The position numbers and the translations under genes were made by a program. A DNA stretch of 15,341 nt from Synergistaceae bacterium UBA1037 (GTDB lineage Bacteria; Synergistota; Synergistia; Synergistales; Synergistaceae), in NCBI GenBank assembly GCA_002316795.1, contig DCEE01000041.1:1-15341 (forward strand), read 5' to 3'. Under the pieces are notes generated by a model. That model searched no databases. It saw only the letters and a program-made list of their open reading frames with translations, and had not been told where the DNA came from. Of the stretch, positions 6,397 to 12,989 are shown piece after piece; within the stretch, counting starts at the first letter, position 1, and every line of letters starts with the position of its first letter.

Positions 6397-7248
6397 TCAG
6401 TCAAGGAGCTTCCTAATGTTCTCAAGAGCGGGCGTCCTCGCGTACAGGGGGGTATCGTCGCCGGTTTCATAGGGGGCCTGGTTCTCTTCGAAAGTCTTTT
6501 CGTGTTCGCTTCTGTATATTATCCCGAGCGGGTAGGGGTCCGTCTCCATTGAGAGCCTCATCGCCTCCAGTTTGTCTGACGCATCCCTGTCCTCATCGAG
6601 CCATTTGGTGCTCTTTGAGAGCCACTGCCAGGTGTTCACCTTGTTGAATGAGACACATGGCTGGAATATGTCCACCAGTGCGTAACCCTTGTGCTTTATC
6701 GCCTTCACAATGATATTCTTAGTTCTATCCGCATCGGCGGCCGATGCGCGGGCCACAAATGTCGCCCCGCAGGAAAGCGCCAGCAGCAGCGGATTCAGCG
6801 GCTTGCTCGTAACGCCGAAGGGCTGGGTAGAGGTCTTCATGCCTATAGCTGTCGTGGGGGATCCCTGCCCCTTTGTGAGGCCGTATATCATGTTGTTGCA
6901 TACGATATTGGTGATGTCGGGATTTCTCCTTATGGCATGCATAAAGTGGTTCCCGCCCTCTCCGTACATGTCGCCGTCGCCGCCCACGGCAATGACCGTG
7001 AGGGCTCTGTTGGAGGCCTTTATGCCTGCGGCGAGGGGAAGGGAACGGCCGTGAAGGCCGTTTACGCAGTGGCACTTGATATAATGCGGCATCTTGGCTG
7101 CCTGCCCTATTCCCGAAGCGACCACCACCTCATGCGGATCCAGTCCGAGTTCATCCAGGGCCGTCTTGAGAGACTCCAGGATCTTATAGTCACCGCAGCC
7201 CGGGCACCATGATATCTCGCCTGTGTAATCAAATGCTGTCCTGATCAT
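6397..7248 (-). CDS. 2-oxoacid:ferredoxin oxidoreductase, beta (ThDP-binding) subunit
   Basis: With the start at ATG 7248 the protein is 283 aa, normal for KorB/PorB-type beta subunits. It binds thiamine diphosphate and one [4Fe-4S] cluster and decarboxylates a 2-oxoacid to an acyl-CoA, reducing ferredoxin. CPGCGDY (C15, C18) supplies two cluster ligands, GGDGDMYGEGG (89-99) with N118/N119 is the ThDP-Mg motif, and FQPCVSFNK (C198) matches the late cluster cysteine. The usual third cysteine (family SGIGC) is Gln49 here, in SGIGQAAK, with C59 and C61 close by in IKCHC. Substrate (2-oxoglutarate, branched-chain, aryl or pyruvate) is not determined. It lies 18 bases after the alpha gene. GTG 7257 is an alternative start but sits inside the ribosome binding site. 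Confidence 0.93.
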   Translation of the reverse strand: MIRTAFDYTGEISWCPGCGDYKILESLKTALDELGLDPHEVVVASGIGQAAKMPHYIKCHCVNGLHGRSLPLAAGIKASNRALTVIAVGGDGDMYGEGGNHFMHAIRRNPDITNIVCNNMIYGLTKGQGSPTTAIGMKTSTQPFGVTSKPLNPLLLALSCGATFVARASAADADRTKNIIVKAIKHKGYALVDIFQPCVSFNKVNTWQWLSKSTKWLDEDRDASDKLEAMRLSMETDPYPLGIIYRSEHEKTFEENQAPYETGDDTPLYARTPALENIRKLLD

Positions 7249-7256
7249 TCCCGTCA

Positions 7257-7265
7257 CTCCCCTTT
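7257..7265 (-). promoter_or_regulatory. Ribosome binding site deciding the beta-subunit start
   Basis: On the minus strand AAAGGGGAG is followed after 8 bases by ATG 7248. The GTG at 7257 overlaps the element, so the ATG is preferred. Confidence 0.55.
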
Positions 7266-7266
7266 C

Positions 7267-8994
7267 CTATGACTTTGCGCCGAGGAGGCTGCCAAGCTCT
7301 GCAGCAAGCTCTTCGACTGTGAACTGGAATCCGTTATATTTAAGAATAAGTTCGTCGGCTCCTGTGCCCGTCTGTGAACGTACGACACGGGAGAATTGTC
7401 CTGTGGCATTGCCTTCGACGAATATCTTCCTGCAGGGAGATTTGATTATCCGCCACAGTTCCTCAGAGAGCGGATAAACCTGCTCACAGGCAACGAGAAC
7501 GGTGTTCCTGCTGCCAAGTATCTCCATCGCCTCCTTTAAAGGCTCGAATACCGACCCCCAGCATACGACGGCTGTATCATATTTTTCGGGGCCTATGACT
7601 ATGGGAGGCAGCGCTTCCATCTTCATGGCCTCCATTTTTTTCAGCCTTTTTTCGACCATACGCTTCCTCAGGATCCTGTCCTCGGTTATATGGGCATCCT
7701 CGGTATGTTCATGGCTGTCGAAAGACACGAACCCTCCTCCGTATCCCGGCACTCCGAAGGGCGACACATACTCGCCTTCGGCAGGGAAGGCATATCTTTT
7801 GTAGTTGATGCCAGTCTTGACAGGTGATATGGGTGCAGGCACATAAGAGGGATCGGGCCTCTTTACATCATAGCCTGTATCAAGAAGGTACTGGTCAGTC
7901 AGTATGACGGTTTGTACCTGGTACTTGTGAGCAGTATGGAATGCATGTCCTGCGATCCTGAAAGCGCTCTCAACGTTTACCGGGGCGTAGAGCGCGCGCG
8001 GGAATTCTCCGTGTCCCGCGTAGAGAGCAAGTTCAAGGTCAGCCTGTTCCGTCCTTGTGGCAAGTCCGGTCGCAGGTCCGGGCCGCTGCGCCAGGTGGAC
8101 CACTACCGGAGTCTCGGTTATTCCTGCAAGGCTCAGGCCTTCGCACATCAGTACAAATCCGCCTCCCGAAGTGGTAGTCATGGCCCTTGCTCCTGCATAA
8201 GCGGCCCCTACGACCATGTTTATCGCAGAGATCTCATCCTCCACCTGCTCGACTACAGCAGAAAAAAGTTTGGCATTCTTTGCAAAATATGAGAAGACCC
8301 CGGTGCCGGGCGACATCGGGTAGGCAGTTATGTAATTACATCCCGCGGAGGCGGCCCCAAGTGCCACTGCGCTGTTGCCATCGAGAAAGACTTCGTCATT
8401 TTCAGGCTTGGCCGGCACTTGAAGGATCGGCCTTCCTCCGACGTGATCCTTTCCAAGCTCGTGTCCGACCCTGAAAGCCTTCTTGTTTTTGCCCGAAAGA
8501 TCGGGATCCTTAAAGCGCTTTTCTATGAAAATATCTGCAGAATCTTCTCCCAGCATGAAGATACCCGCTATGAAACCAGCGACTATCATTGAGGAGAATT
8601 TCGGACTCCCAAGGTCTGACGCCCTTTTGGCAAGATCCAGGTCTATCATTTTCCTGCCTAATGAAGCGATCTCTTTCTCCATTGCCGAAGCATCTCCCAA
8701 TATCTTCGTATCATCGGTGATATTTTCGGTTATGTTCGGGCGAAGCTGCGGAGAGAGGGCAAAGAGCCAGTCTATTCGGTCAAGGTACGCTCTTACAGGT
8801 TTGCCGGATACTCTTATCTGGGTGGAATTGTTTCCTCCTCTAACCCTCGACATGTATTCCCGGGTGGAGAATACATAATACCCGGCTTTTGTGAGCATCT
8901 GCCTGGCAAGGTCTTCGGCAGTCTGAAGTCCCAGCCCCGCCGCTGCGCAAAAAGAAATGGTCACCTCAGATCCGGGTGCATGGATCTTTTCCAT
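7267..8994 (-). CDS. 2-oxoacid:ferredoxin oxidoreductase, alpha subunit with fused gamma domain
   Basis: The protein is 575 aa, typical of KorA-type subunits in which the gamma domain is fused at the N-terminus. Residues ~10-185 are the gamma domain (CAAAGLGLQTAEDLARQML, STREYMSRVRGGNNSTQIRVS). Residues ~200-430 are the pyrimidine-binding domain of ThDP oxidoreductases, with the segment corresponding to YPITP reading YPMSPGTG (225-232), then TSGGGFVLM and QRPGPATGLATRTEQADL (303-320). Residues ~455-575 form the transketolase-C/CoA-type domain. With the beta subunit it makes an acyl-CoA from a 2-oxoacid and reduces ferredoxin, a central step of amino-acid fermentation in anaerobes. No ferredoxin (delta) domain is present in either protein, so electrons go to a separate ferredoxin. 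AAGGAGG lies 8 bases before the ATG. The gene is divergent from rubrerythrin. Confidence 0.94.
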   Translation of the reverse strand: MEKIHAPGSEVTISFCAAAGLGLQTAEDLARQMLTKAGYYVFSTREYMSRVRGGNNSTQIRVSGKPVRAYLDRIDWLFALSPQLRPNITENITDDTKILGDASAMEKEIASLGRKMIDLDLAKRASDLGSPKFSSMIVAGFIAGIFMLGEDSADIFIEKRFKDPDLSGKNKKAFRVGHELGKDHVGGRPILQVPAKPENDEVFLDGNSAVALGAASAGCNYITAYPMSPGTGVFSYFAKNAKLFSAVVEQVEDEISAINMVVGAAYAGARAMTTTSGGGFVLMCEGLSLAGITETPVVVHLAQRPGPATGLATRTEQADLELALYAGHGEFPRALYAPVNVESAFRIAGHAFHTAHKYQVQTVILTDQYLLDTGYDVKRPDPSYVPAPISPVKTGINYKRYAFPAEGEYVSPFGVPGYGGGFVSFDSHEHTEDAHITEDRILRKRMVEKRLKKMEAMKMEALPPIVIGPEKYDTAVVCWGSVFEPLKEAMEILGSRNTVLVACEQVYPLSEELWRIIKSPCRKIFVEGNATGQFSRVVRSQTGTGADELILKYNGFQFTVEELAAELGSLLGAKS

Positions 8995-9044
8995 ATTGTT
9001 CCCTCCTTGGCTTCCTTAATGTTAAAAATTAAAATTGGACAATT

Positions 9045-9062
9045 TCTTGAACGGTTTCAAGA
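9045..9062. promoter_or_regulatory. 18-bp perfect inverted repeat between the oxidoreductase and rubrerythrin genes
   Basis: TCTTGAA (9045-9051) and TTCAAGA (9056-9062) flank CGGT. It lies 51 bases upstream of the alpha-subunit start and about 60 bases upstream of the rubrerythrin -35. It could be a regulator site or a small mRNA hairpin in the oxidoreductase leader. I see no strong promoter for the oxidoreductase operon nearby. The rest of this 195-base gap holds only the rubrerythrin promoter. Confidence 0.4.
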
Positions 9063-9120
9063 GTATACATTGAGAGCCTGAGCCCTTCAAGTAACCGCAG
9101 AGGATAATTACTGACATATT

Positions 9121-9148
9121 TTGACATAAAATAAAATAGTTATAAAAT
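9121..9148 (+). promoter_or_regulatory. Rubrerythrin promoter
   Basis: A consensus TTGACA (9121-9126) and TAAAAT (9143-9148) are separated by 16 bases in an AT-rich stretch, 41 bases before the start codon. This is the strongest sigma-70-type promoter in the window by eye. Confidence 0.7.
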
Positions 9149-9189
9149 AATGGTTGCAGCAAATATCATAGGGATACGGAGGCATAACG

Positions 9190-9723
9190 ATGGAAATCAA
9201 AGGAAGCAGGACAGAGAAGAACCTGTGGGAAGCTTTTGCAGGGGAGTCGATGGCGCGCAACAAATACACCTATTTTGCATCTGTTGCAAAAAAAGAAGGA
9301 TACGAACAGATAGCCGCCATTTTCCTTGAGACGGCCGACAACGAGAAGGAGCATGCGAAACTCCACTTCAAGGCACTTTCAGGCATCGGTTCGACAGCAG
9401 AGAACCTAGTGGAGGCTGCTGAAGGCGAAAATTACGAGTGGAACGACATGTACCCGAGGATGGCAAAAGAGGCCGAGGAAGAGGGCTTCAGGGAACTTGC
9501 GGAAATGTTCAGAAACATCGCCAAGGTGGAGGCAGAACACGAAAAGCGATACAAAGAATTCGCGAAAAACCTCGAAGAGGGGCATGTCTTTCTGAAGGAC
9601 GGAAAGGTATTCTGGAAATGCCGCAACTGCGGGGCGATCTTCGAATGCGCGGAAGCTCCCCAAAAATGCCCGGTCTGCAATCATCCGCAGGCGCACTTCG
9701 AGATCCGGGCCAAAAACTGGTAA
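9190..9723 (+). CDS. rbr: Rubrerythrin
   Basis: The protein is 177 aa with the classic two-domain form. Residues 1-130 are a ferritin-like four-helix bundle carrying a diiron site: E19 in [11 protein letters not shown]52 and H55 in [11 protein letters not shown], glutamates of the KEAEEEGF segment (94-98), and E114/H117 in KVEAEHEKR. Residues ~139-177 are a rubredoxin-like domain with C144, C147, C160 and C163 (CRNCG, CPVCN). Rubrerythrins reduce hydrogen peroxide to water with electrons from NADH or ferredoxin via rubredoxin, protecting anaerobes from oxygen. It is cytoplasmic and monocistronic, with its own promoter and terminator. GGAGG (9178-9182) lies 7 bases before the ATG. Its place beside an oxygen-sensitive ferredoxin oxidoreductase makes biological sense, though the two are transcribed apart. 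Confidence 0.97.
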   Translation: MEIKGSRTEKNLWEAFAGESMARNKYTYFASVAKKEGYEQIAAIFLETADNEKEHAKLHFKALSGIGSTAENLVEAAEGENYEWNDMYPRMAKEAEEEGFRELAEMFRNIAKVEAEHEKRYKEFAKNLEEGHVFLKDGKVFWKCRNCGAIFECAEAPQKCPVCNHPQAHFEIRAKNW

Positions 9724-9764
9724 ATTCTTAAATGACACCACTTCAAAAAAATCTGAAACATTGA

Positions 9765-9792
9765 AGGAGGCGGCAAAGCCGCCCCCTTTTTT
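9765..9792 (+). terminator. Rho-independent terminator after rubrerythrin
   Basis: GGCGGC (9769-9774) pairs with GCCGCC (9778-9783) around an AAA loop. After one mismatch the stem continues with three more pairs, and TTTTTT (9787-9792) follows. Confidence 0.92.
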
Positions 9793-9793
9793 A

Positions 9794-9819
9794 TGCAAAA
9801 TTACCCTGCAAAATTACCC
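9794..9819. repeat. Perfect 13-base tandem repeat
   Basis: TGCAAAATTACCC occurs twice head to tail (9794-9806 and 9807-9819). It starts directly after the rubrerythrin terminator and ends 23 bases before the predicted -35 of the FCD regulator. It is followed by a T-rich stretch with two TTTTTGA-like units (about 9827-9842). It could be a duplicated operator or a simple slippage product. Confidence 0.85.
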
Positions 9820-9842
9820 TACGGATCTTTTTGATTTTTTGA

Positions 9843-9871
9843 TTGCGCTTGTCAAATTTCTTTAATATAAT
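9843..9871 (+). promoter_or_regulatory. Promoter of the FCD regulator operon
   Basis: TTGCGC (9843-9848) and a perfect TATAAT (9866-9871) are separated by exactly 17 bases. The -35 is weak (TTG only), consistent with a regulated promoter. The first TTG of the long open frame coincides with this -35, so translation must start further down. Confidence 0.55.
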
Positions 9872-9932
9872 AACAAATCATGGCTGCTCAGAATTGATGA
9901 GTGGTCGGACGCAAAAGACTATGGCAATTTGC

Positions 9933-9939
9933 GGGGGTG
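9933..9939 (+). promoter_or_regulatory. Ribosome binding site deciding the FCD regulator start
   Basis: GGGGGTG lies 8 bases before TTG 9948. The in-frame ATGs at 9897 and 9921 have no visible Shine-Dalgarno element. Confidence 0.4.
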
Positions 9940-9947
9940 TCATTAAA

Positions 9948-10697
9948 TTGCGTTCATACCAGGAGGACCGGATCAACCTGATGGTCCTTGAAGCGGCAGA
10001 GACCTCGAATGTCCCCCTCGGAGCAGGTTCTGTCTCCATAATGCTCCGGGAGAGGGGAATAAAGATCAGCGAGGCGGGAGCAGGAAGGATCCTGAGATCG
10101 CTCAGAGAAAGAGGCTTCCTGAAAAGGGTCGGCTTCAGAGGCCATGTCGCCACTCACGAGGGCATCAAAAAACTTTCCTCATTGCGGAATGCCAGGGAGG
10201 CAGCCGGGACATTGGATATTCTGATGAATAATTCAGGAAATCTTAAGGGCCATTCAATGACAGACATCCTTACGGCAAGAAAGGCGATCGAACGGGAGGC
10301 GGCCATCCAGGCCGCTCTCAAAGCCACGCCCGAAGACATTGCAAAACTTGAGGAGGTCATCGAACAGCAGTACAGAGAGATGGAGAGGAAGAGCTATTAT
10401 GCCGACATCTCCGCTGATTTTCACCGGGAGATCATGAGGATAGCGCGCATACCTCTTCTCAAAATTATGTATGAATTCATAGGGCTTTCGGTCGAATGGC
10501 AGATCTTCTTCATCGAGACCTTCAGGATCTATGATACCCCGCTCAATGTATCCCACGAAAATATACTGAAGGCAATAAAGGAGAGGGCCCCCCGAAAGGC
10601 TGCGGACCTGATGGAAGAACATCTGACGGATGTGATAGAAAATGTGGGCAATTTTACGGCTTTGCAGATGAAATTGGAAAGAGGGGGCATGAATTGA
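9948..10697 (+). CDS. FCD-domain transcriptional regulator with non-GntR N-terminal winged helix
   Basis: From TTG 9948 the protein is 249 aa. The C-terminal ~145 residues (105-249) are an FCD ligand-binding domain as in FadR-type regulators: ARKAIEREAAIQAA, then D153/D157 and H159 in ADISADFHREI, H203 in VSHENILKAI and H225 in MEEHL, matching the Asp/His metal-site pattern. The N-terminal ~75 residues are a winged helix but do not read as standard GntR. RINLMVLEAAETSNVPLG, RERGIKISEAGAGRILRSL and GFLKRVGFRGHVATHEG resemble the HTH_12/NrpR-type domain. It probably controls the ThDP enzyme whose start overlaps or nearly touches its stop, and perhaps the genes beyond; the ligand is likely a small organic acid. 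ATG 9897 and ATG 9921 are alternative starts. Confidence 0.8.
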   Translation: MRSYQEDRINLMVLEAAETSNVPLGAGSVSIMLRERGIKISEAGAGRILRSLRERGFLKRVGFRGHVATHEGIKKLSSLRNAREAAGTLDILMNNSGNLKGHSMTDILTARKAIEREAAIQAALKATPEDIAKLEEVIEQQYREMERKSYYADISADFHREIMRIARIPLLKIMYEFIGLSVEWQIFFIETFRIYDTPLNVSHENILKAIKERAPRKAADLMEEHLTDVIENVGNFTALQMKLERGGMN

Positions 10698-10699
10698 GA

Positions 10700-12409
10700 A
10701 TGAAAGGCGCGCAGATCCTCCTCCATATGCTGAAGCTTCACGAGATAAAACATGTCTTTGGCCTGCCCGGAGAGACGACGCTCGGATTATACAGGGAATG
10801 GCTCAAATGCCCCGGTATTACTCACATACTGACACATGATGAGCGCTCGGCAGCCTTTATGGCAGAAGCTTACGCCAAAGTGACCGGCAAGGTCGGGGTG
10901 AGCGAAGCACCCAGTCCCGGTGCCGGCCATCCCGTTCCGGGAGTGATCGAGTCCTTCACAGGCTCAGTGCCGACGCTGTGCCTGACATCAGACGTTCCTT
11001 TCAACAGCGACAAGAAAAACATGCTCTCGGGATTTGACCAGAACAGCCTCTACAGCTCGATAACAAAGGAGAGCATCCTCGTCACGAGGGCTAAGGACCT
11101 GCCCTTTCTGATAAGAAGAGCCTTCAGAGTGGCAGTGAGCGGAAGGCCGGGTGCTGTCCACATGAGGATACCGATGGACGTCTATGAAGAAGAGGCCGAG
11201 GTCAGCGACCTCTATCCCGACCCATGCATGGCGAGGTGGCCTTACCAGCGTCCTATAGCGGATCTTAAGCAGGTAGTAAAGGCGATCGAGCTGCTTGCAG
11301 CGGCAAAAAGGCCCGTCATCGTATGCGGACAGGGCGCGCTTGTATCAGACGCAGGAGATGAAGTGGCAGCTCTTGCAGAGATGCTGAACATCCCTGTCGG
11401 CTGCACCATGACAGGGAAGGGAACTATCTCGGAAAGACATCCCCTCTCGATCCGCCTCGTGGGAGCCAGGGGGGGGACCAGTTATTCCAACAGGTTCCTT
11501 CAGACCGCGGATCTCGTATTTTTTATAGGCTCCAATACCGATTCAGCGGGGACCGACGGCTGGAAGCTGCCCCTTTCTGCAGCGGGACCAAAGATCATAA
11601 GCCTCAACATCGACGGCGTGGACGCATCGAACAGCTACAGAACAGAAGCAGTCATGGTCGGCGACGCAAAGGCCACACTGAGTTACATGCTCCAAAGGAT
11701 AAGTGAGTCCGGGATCAGGGGCAGGGCCGGAAATGCCGCAGAGACAGCCCCCGCGATGGCGGAGCTCGACAGATCGACGGAGGTGCCGTGCAAATGCACC
11801 GGCATTCCGATAAACCCCATCCGTTTTGTGAAAGAACTGGAGGCGCTGCTTCCGGAAAAAAGCTTTGTAGTCGTTGAACCTTCGATGGCAAGCATATTCT
11901 CCGCGGCCTTCCTCGTCCAGAAAAGGCAGGGACGTATGTTTGTCTCAAACTACACAAACGGCGCATTGGGCTACTCTTTGCCGGCAGCAGTGGGAGTGGC
12001 TGTTGCATATCCCGACAGTACCGTCTTCGCGATGGGCGGTGACGGCAGTTTCCATTTCAACTGCGGCGAACTGGAGACATATTCAAGACTCGGGCTGAAC
12101 ATAAAAATGATCGTCTTCCAAAACGACGTTTTCGGTTGGATCAAGGGGGAGACGCAGCATATATACCGCTCGGACTTCTTCGCCACAAACTTCGGAAAGG
12201 TCGATTACGCGGGGGTGGCCAAAGCCTTCGGCGTGAGGTCATATAAGATCGATGATCCAAAGAACATAATGCCGGTATTAAAAGAGGCTATGGAGTACAG
12301 CGGCCCGGTACTTATAGAGGTCCCCGTCCCTGATGAGACTGAACTTGTCCCGCCGGTGCCGAGATGGATCGAGAGTGCGGAGAAAAACGGCATACCCTGC
12401 TGTTACTGA
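10700..12409 (+). CDS. ThDP-dependent enzyme of the acetolactate synthase-like family
   Basis: The protein is 569 aa, with the three-domain layout of acetolactate synthase/2-oxoacid decarboxylase enzymes. Residues ~1-170 are the pyrimidine domain (VFGLPGET; catalytic Glu48 in HDERSAAFMAEAYAK). Residues ~190-330 are the central Rossmann-like domain (KRPVIVCGQGALVSDAG). Residues ~375-550 are the pyrophosphate domain, with the ThDP-Mg motif MGGDGSF at ~444-450 and the partner Asn ~26 residues later in FQNDVFGWIKGE. Members decarboxylate a 2-oxoacid and may join the fragment to a second carbonyl. Glu48 is kept, which argues against a classical glyoxylate carboligase, where that Glu is replaced. 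A glycerate kinase two genes on hints at a C3 hydroxy acid as end product, but this is inference. TTG 10694, overlapping the regulator's stop, is an alternative start with better spacing to AGGGGG (10682-10687). Confidence 0.87.
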   Translation: MKGAQILLHMLKLHEIKHVFGLPGETTLGLYREWLKCPGITHILTHDERSAAFMAEAYAKVTGKVGVSEAPSPGAGHPVPGVIESFTGSVPTLCLTSDVPFNSDKKNMLSGFDQNSLYSSITKESILVTRAKDLPFLIRRAFRVAVSGRPGAVHMRIPMDVYEEEAEVSDLYPDPCMARWPYQRPIADLKQVVKAIELLAAAKRPVIVCGQGALVSDAGDEVAALAEMLNIPVGCTMTGKGTISERHPLSIRLVGARGGTSYSNRFLQTADLVFFIGSNTDSAGTDGWKLPLSAAGPKIISLNIDGVDASNSYRTEAVMVGDAKATLSYMLQRISESGIRGRAGNAAETAPAMAELDRSTEVPCKCTGIPINPIRFVKELEALLPEKSFVVVEPSMASIFSAAFLVQKRQGRMFVSNYTNGALGYSLPAAVGVAVAYPDSTVFAMGGDGSFHFNCGELETYSRLGLNIKMIVFQNDVFGWIKGETQHIYRSDFFATNFGKVDYAGVAKAFGVRSYKIDDPKNIMPVLKEAMEYSGPVLIEVPVPDETELVPPVPRWIESAEKNGIPCCY

Positions 12410-12519
12410 GAATGAGCAGAAGCAGATGTCCCCATGACGCATTATTACTTCAAAATGCCGATGCAAAGAGGCTTTCAAAGCTTTACCATCTTTCCATAAA
12501 AGAAAGGACGGTGCTTTGA

Positions 12520-12960
12520 ATGAAAACCAGAAAAACCATAGCAGCAGCGCTTATCGTATGTTCCATGTTCCTGGCTGCGCCCTTCGCCTATGCAAGTATC
12601 GGCGACATACTGAAGGATGGGGCCCTGATATTCGGCGGAGGAGCGCTTGTGAAAGCAATAGGTCCTCAGCTGAACGATTTTATCAACACACTGACCTTCA
12701 ACAAGGGCGTAAAGTTTGACGGCTACACCAAAGTTGTCCCGATAGTATCGATCGGCAACGGAACAAGAATAGGCGCCGCGCAGGTCGGAGGGGTGACAAA
12801 GGCGGCAGTCGACCGTGTGAAGGCCGTCGGTCAGCTTGAGGGCGAGTTCAACAGGATCCGGGCGCAGGCGTTGATACCGATCGACTCTGAGAACCCGCTC
12901 AGACAGTTCAAACGGGTCCAGGGAGTTGGAGTGACGGCGATAATAGACGTCAAGCTCTAG
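12520..12960 (+). CDS. Small exported protein of unknown function
   Basis: I do not recognise this 146-aa protein. Residues 1-25 form a clear Sec signal peptide: KTRK, a hydrophobic core IAAALIVCSMFLAAPF, and a probable cut after AYA. There is no lipobox cysteine, so it should be released into the periplasm or beyond as a ~121-aa mature chain. The mature part has a glycine-rich stretch (LIFGGGALVKAIG), a central segment with VVPIVSIGNGTRIGAAQVGG and a final VQGVGVTAIIDVKL that looks like beta strands. No cysteine remains after cleavage and no catalytic motif is visible. It has GAAAGGA about 11 bases before the ATG, sits 110 bases after the ThDP enzyme and 29 bases before glycerate kinase, and is probably cotranscribed with the latter. 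Its role could be structural or ligand-binding; nothing more can be said. Confidence 0.85.
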   Translation: MKTRKTIAAALIVCSMFLAAPFAYASIGDILKDGALIFGGGALVKAIGPQLNDFINTLTFNKGVKFDGYTKVVPIVSIGNGTRIGAAQVGGVTKAAVDRVKAVGQLEGEFNRIRAQALIPIDSENPLRQFKRVQGVGVTAIIDVKL

Positions 12961-12989
12961 GCGGTAAAAAAGCAGAGCGGGGCCTGATC

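Noticed and set aside
6691..7212. 173-aa open frame on the plus strand across the oxidoreductase beta gene
   Set aside because: It is antisense to a well-supported ThDP-binding subunit, with low-complexity, Arg/Gly/His-rich content typical of shadow frames.
9794..9819. Tandem 13-base repeat considered as the start of a CRISPR array or iteron origin
   Set aside because: Only two copies with no spacer, and no cas or replication genes nearby.
10700..12409. Assignment of the ThDP enzyme as glyoxylate carboligase (gcl)
   Set aside because: The nearby glycerate kinase made this tempting, but the catalytic Glu that Gcl lacks is present (HDERSA), and no tartronate semialdehyde reductase or isomerase gene is in the window.
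12491..12509. Short inverted repeat CTTTC/GAAAG around the ribosome binding site of the exported protein, considered as a riboswitch or thermosensor
   Set aside because: Only about five AT-rich pairs, too weak and too short to call a regulatory RNA.
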